From Paralvinella palmiformis (taxonomy: Eukaryota; Annelida; Polychaeta; Terebellida; Alvinellidae), in contig JAODUP010001209.1 of NCBI GenBank assembly GCA_025642065.1, forward strand, positions 23,977 through 87,976: 64,000 nucleotides of DNA, read 5' to 3'. The position numbers and the translations under genes were made by a program. A model generated the notes under the pieces. That model was given only the letters and a program-made list of their open reading frames with translations. It was not told the origin of the DNA and did not search any database. Of this stretch, positions 59,961 through 64,000 are shown piece by piece (the stretch's first letter is position 1; each line of letters starts with the position of its first letter).

Positions 59961-60107
59961 CAAATAGCACCAATCCTATGGCAGCTACAAAAGGTTCTTG
60001 TTTTGATGAAGCTGGTTTTCCGGATTTAAAGATTTCCGCCATCTTTGTTCCAATGGGGTTTATGACTGAAGATTTATCTTCCAAGGTCAGTGTTCTTAGT
60101 GACACAT
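59961..60107 (-). other. Protein-like open frame, possible exon or element fragment
   Basis: The minus frame includes TLEDKSSVINPIGTKMAEIF then KSGKPASSKQEPFVAAIGLV, a well-mixed composition unlike the simple-repeat frames around it. A GTAACC donor-like site follows CTATTTG at about 59963. I do not recognise the family, and the acceptor side has no clear pyrimidine tract. It may be a host exon, an element ORF piece or chance. Confidence 0.25.
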
Positions 60108-60594
60108 AGTGATGATAAAAGAAGGCGGATTTGATATCTTTCTTCTGGTACTTTAAATGACATCACGGCCTGCTTCATAGATACAGGTTTGCCAATTTAC
60201 GTTGATTTAGCATGACAGTTAAATATTCATAGCATATAAACGTTGGATACTGTGTATTGATCCGGTAGAGAGAGAACATCGTCGAGAAGTTGCCTATTTA
60301 ATCAGGCGATGATTTATGAACATGTCTGTGATTGTGTACACAATGTAGTAACATAAAATGGTACCATAAAATATAAACCCGTCTGTCTATTTGGCTAATG
60401 TAATAAAGGATCTGATAGTTTGACAACGAGAGGCTCCATATTGTTTATGGTGTGTGGGCGAGGTGTAATAAAGGGTGTGTTTTGACCAGAGCGGTGTCTA
60501 TTGGATGTACTTGTTTTAGTAGCGGGCCACTGACTCAGAGATTTTGACAGAGATTGGGCCGGGCGACCTCCAAAGGTAATTAGTTGCGTGTGTG
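60108..60594. other. Unassigned non-coding stretch
   Basis: Bases 60430-60530 loosely resemble 41370-41480. No gene. Confidence 0.35.
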
Positions 60595-60800
<206 letters not shown>

Positions 60801-61480
60801 CGAGTGTTCACGATGTTTAATAATTTTATATCCATAATATTTATTCATGTTTTATTTACGAGTCTCCGACTACCTAGAAACAACATGATAAGCTTTATAT
60901 GAAGGTTATTAAAACTCATTTTGTTTTTAACATTTTGAGTCTTAACGGAAGTTTAGTTAGTCATATGGAATACCTGTTATGACTTCCTTGATTAAATATA
61001 AACTCAAACTTACACATTCAAGTTGGGAAATTGATTTCAGTGGAATCTTTTCTTAATATTAATCTATTATCCTGTATAGCTATACAAGTCTATCCACAAT
61101 AGAACGTATACCAGAGGAATGTTGTTCTAACCCTTAAAACGACAATTCAAGCCAACATGCGTAGAAGACGAAGTATTACTATAGAAACCTCCACTCCTAC
61201 CGGATACACGTTTGAGTACAGAACAGGCCAAAAAATAACAAATGTTTCTTATAGATTTATTTCCTGGCTTATGTGGACAAAGTATTGACAGTTATGTCAA
61301 GGATTCATGACATATTATGTAATATCACATCTTTTCCATGTATAGCCAAAGAGACCGTAACTGTCTAAATCGTGCCATCTTGACCACATGACCATAAATA
61401 TTAAATTTATATATTTATTTTATTTATTCCAATTAAATCATATTAACACTGTACACATCCCCCCCAGACACACATGCACG

Positions 61481-61521
<41 letters not shown>

Positions 61522-62227
61522 TATAACCGTATTATATCATATAATATGACGTATGAACGTATATTGTCATATGTTGTATAAATATTTTACTGTTAAAACA
61601 AATACATTATTAATATTTGAATGAATATAGTTATTATTGAATGAATACAGCAGCAGTGTCAAATGTCATCCTTTCAATCAAAAATAGGAATTAGCTTTCT
61701 TTGCTTCATTGTATCTAATATAATAATGATGGGTAATTAGTAAACTTAACCGATGATTGTGCCTAATTAGATATTTTATCTAAATTAGGTAATTCACATA
61801 TAATTAACCACTTTTATTAGAGCTTTAATAATGCTCGTCTGAGAGAACACTGAGAGGACAGTAATGGTAGCTATGTCTTCTTCTTCCTACATTGCATCTA
61901 GTCTGTCACAATTTTTAGAAACTAATTTGTCATATGATTCATGAACGCTAAAAGCGTCCTGGTGTTGGCTTTCATCTATCCTTTTGTCGGAGCAGTTATT
62001 TGAGATTAATTTTATATCTGAAATTGTCGATGGAAAATGTCAATCGCATTTTAGCAAAACAACAAGAATAATAAGACCCACACTAATAGAAAGAGGAAAA
62101 ACAACAGCTAGAATAAAAATATACAAATAAGGAAATTTACTAACACATGTTTATTTTAATATTATCTGGAAAGCATATGCATTTGTAGACACTGACTAAC
62201 ACATACATATGCACCCACACACACGCA
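60801..62227. other. Unassigned stretch with short CA/TA run at 61474-61520
   Basis: CACACAC then TATATAT near 61474-61520. No gene or element recognised apart from the weak similarity of 61320-61430 to 58200-58300. Confidence 0.4.
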
Positions 62228-62490
62228 CGCACAAACTTTAGTTGCATATAAAATTCACCTTAGTTGTATATGGGAATATAATTACCTTTCCATGGTCCAG
62301 TCATGTTCACTTTGTACTATGACATTCAAGGCTAACTTTAGTCTCCTTGTCATTAATAAAACCCTATATTATAATTATAGTTTGTATAGCAGACATTAGG
62401 TCTGATTTGAAAATGTTAATATATAGAACGGCAATTCCGCCATAACGGTCTGCTAAAGCGCCGATATAAATTGTTATAATAGTGACGAGT
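62228..62490 (-). repeat. R2 block B segment, tandem second copy
   Basis: Direct repeat of 62820-63075: both start ACTTTAGTTGCATATAAAAT TCAC (62235 and 62822) and share, in order, the ATGGGAATA, CAGTCATGTTCA/CAGTTATGTCCA, GACATTCAAGG/GGCATTCAAGA and GTCTGATTTGAAAATG/GGTTTGAAAATG blocks. Offset between the copies is about 587 bases. Confidence 0.88.
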
Positions 62491-62504
62491 AGGTCATAGT
62501 ATTT

Positions 62505-63230
62505 ATTGGATTTGTATGTTTATGAGGTATTTGACCCCCCAGCAAATATCACAAGGCATATTATGCTGCGGTTGAGAAAGTTCCGTTTTCTATGCGTAAA
62601 AAACTATATTTCCCAGTCCCCGCATTCAAGAAAAGTTTATCTAAAACTGTATATTCCATGTACTATTTGCCTCTTTGAAGGGGCGCCGTTTAGGTGTCTA
62701 GCCTGAGTATCCAGCATTTAAATGACTGTAGCAGTACGTTTAATAGGAATAGAAACACAGCATCGCATCTCGAGCGTTGGCATTGGACACAGCTCGCGCG
62801 GTTGATGTGTTTTATATTACAACTTTAGTTGCATATAAAATTCACTTTGGTTATATGTGGGAATAGAATTATCTTTCCGAGATCCAGTTATGTCCAGTTT
62901 GTATTATGGCATTCAAGATTAGTTCTAATCTGCTTGTCATAAATAACATTTAAGAACTTTATTACTACAATAGTTAGAATAACAGACGTTAGGTAAGGTT
63001 TGAAAATGATAACATAGTTCAAACAGTATCGAAGCTATGACGCGCTATCACAGTCTGCTTCAGCGCAGATGTCAGTCTTTTAATAGCAATTAAGCTAAAC
63101 AGTTTTAATAGTAGTCGCTTCGTGACGCCTGCCCGTTGTAAAAACTGACCTTTGAAGACAGTGACAATTGGGTTATATAGTTTATATAGTATTGCTTTGA
63201 AGAAAGATACAGCAATTGAAAAATAGATAG
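62505..63230 (-). repeat. R2 block B, copy 2
   Basis: Reverse complement of 30690-31400: TATGAGGTATTTGACCCCCC near 62520, GAGAAAGTTCCGTTTTCTAT near 62575, ATCCAGCATTTAAATGACTG near 62709, TAATAGCAATTAAGCTAAAC near 63080 and TAGTTTATATAGTATTGCTT near 63178 all align in order. Confidence 0.88.
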
Positions 63231-63262
63231 AAATAGGGCTCCTTAGATAATTAATCTAAACA

Positions 63263-63605
63263 GTGAGCTCCGGTGGCCTAGCGATTAAGCACCCGGCACA
63301 GGTCACAGGTGCCAACGGTCACAGGTTCGAACCCCATAAGAGGTCGAAACTTTTCCAGGTATTAATTTCTCGGCTCACAATATCGTGACTGGCTGACCAC
63401 GTTAAATGGCGCTGCCGTCTCCATTGAATTATTAAAAATAAATGGGGACGTTAAAGACCCCCTGATGACGAAAAACACTCTGGCAGTGACCACCTTCATC
63501 TTTCCGTACTGTTCCCCTGTGAGTGGTAGGGGAGGAGGTTTCTCAACTACTCCAACATAGAGGCTGTGCTGATTAAGCGACAGCCTGGGGATTCTCCCCG
63601 AACAA
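63263..63605 (+). mobile_element. tRNA-derived SINE (SINE-A), copy 3
   Basis: GTGAGCTCCGGTGGCCTAGC head with A box at about 63274 and B box GGTTCGAACCCC (63324-63335). The body matches copy 1 (TTAAATGGCGCTGCCGTCTC, AGAGGCTGTGCTGATTAAGC). Inside the tRNA-like head an extra ACAGGTCACAGGT stretch replaces the CTTGGT seen in copies 1 and 2, a small local duplication. Confidence 0.9.
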
Positions 63606-63850
63606 GAAAACACACATTAATCTAAACATTCTCAATAATCTGACTTGGGTGTTCTACTCCCTAACTCCACGGCTGTAGGTGATTCACTTTTTGTTTTTTG
63701 CTTGGCGGCTTATGGACTGGTGAGACATTACACATGTCTCAGCAAGAAAGGTCACCACTCTGGATTCAGTCCCCTGAAGAAACGTCCAGAGTTTGAATTC
63801 ACGGTTCGAAATTATCTGTGCCTGTGCCTTATTATACACAACTAAAACAC
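63606..63850 (-). repeat. R2 block A, copy 2 (with extra 3' flank)
   Basis: Complement of 63690-63850 matches block A (30279-30445): GACTGGTGAGACA, ACTCTGGATTCAGTCCCCTG, AACGTCCAGAGTTTGAATTC, GTGCCTTATTATACACAACT. About 75 bases (63606-63680) lie between SINE-A and block A that are absent in copy 1. Confidence 0.88.
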
Positions 63851-63864
63851 AGACACACACACAC

Positions 63865-63914
<50 letters not shown>
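63851..63914. repeat. (CA)n(GA)n microsatellite
   Basis: CA units 63851-63865, GA units 63866-63914, abutting block A. Confidence 0.96.
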
Positions 63915-63915
<1 letters not shown>

Positions 63916-63919
63916 GCAC

Positions 63920-64000
63920 AGACACACGTGGCCTGCATGTAGCCGCTTTCCTGTGGGCGTGACATATTTATCGCGTACGAAAAGCGAATTAGCTGTTAAT
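63920..64000 (-). repeat. R3 segment at the window edge
   Basis: Complement matches 15606-15680: GCCTGCATGTAGCCGCTTTC, CTGTGGGCGTGACATATTTA and TCGCGTACGAAA all pair with the R3 sequence. Runs off the window. Confidence 0.85.

Overview
This window looks like AT-rich, gene-poor, repeat-dense nuclear DNA from an animal. Long AT, TG, GA, GATA, TAC/TAA and TCAC simple repeats, tRNA-derived SINEs, several clades of degenerate non-LTR retrotransposon, a Gypsy-type gag and relics of P-element and ISL2EU/Harbinger-type DNA transposons together point to a metazoan. The combination would fit a lophotrochozoan such as a mollusc, but the species guess is an inference and weak. I found no operons, ribosome binding sites, CRISPR arrays, rRNA genes or true tRNA genes, and no host protein-coding gene I can name. 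The window is best read as intergenic or intronic sequence.

Layout. Bases 1-10 kb: simple repeats, one copy each of dispersed repeats R4 (2.33-2.73 kb), R1 (3.75-5.66 kb) and R5 (5.68-5.91 kb), and a large TCAC-type tetranucleotide block at 8.2-8.6 kb. At 10.9-11.5 kb lies a broken ISL2EU-like transposase. At 15.5-17.3 kb are repeat R3 and a tRNA-derived SINE (SINE-A); 18.65 kb has a second SINE type (SINE-B). At 20.3-27 kb are three minus-strand LINE remnants: a 3' tail with an AAT tract, an endonuclease/RT fragment (LINE-F), and an I/jockey-like element with ORF1 and ORF2 pieces (LINE-G). A second R4 copy is at 23.7-24.25 kb and a second R1 copy at 27.6-29.7 kb. At 30.3-31.4 kb is composite repeat R2 (blocks A and B around SINE-A), followed by another TCAC block, a third R1 copy (minus, 33.1-35.3 kb) and a third R4 copy (minus, 37.15-37.8 kb).

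The second half holds a plus-strand LINE reverse transcriptase relic (39.4-40.6 kb), repeat R5 joined to an LTR-like promoter/polyA segment (42.2-42.9 kb), a LINE-F copy whose RT domain is split by GA/CA microsatellites (43.5-45.7 kb), a Gypsy gag pseudogene (47.6-48.3 kb), a P-element transposase pseudogene (49.8-51.07 kb), a nested pair of LINE pieces (57.5-58.1 kb), and a second R2 composite on the opposite strand at the right end (62.2-64.0 kb) with an internal direct duplication.

The genes do not work together as a pathway. The content is a layered graveyard of mobile elements. The most interesting signals are structural: multi-copy, apparently non-coding dispersed elements (R1, R2, R3, R4) that carry or end in microsatellites at matching positions, suggesting that microsatellites here spread as passengers or tails of transposable elements. 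All homology between copies was found by eye, so identities and boundaries are approximate.
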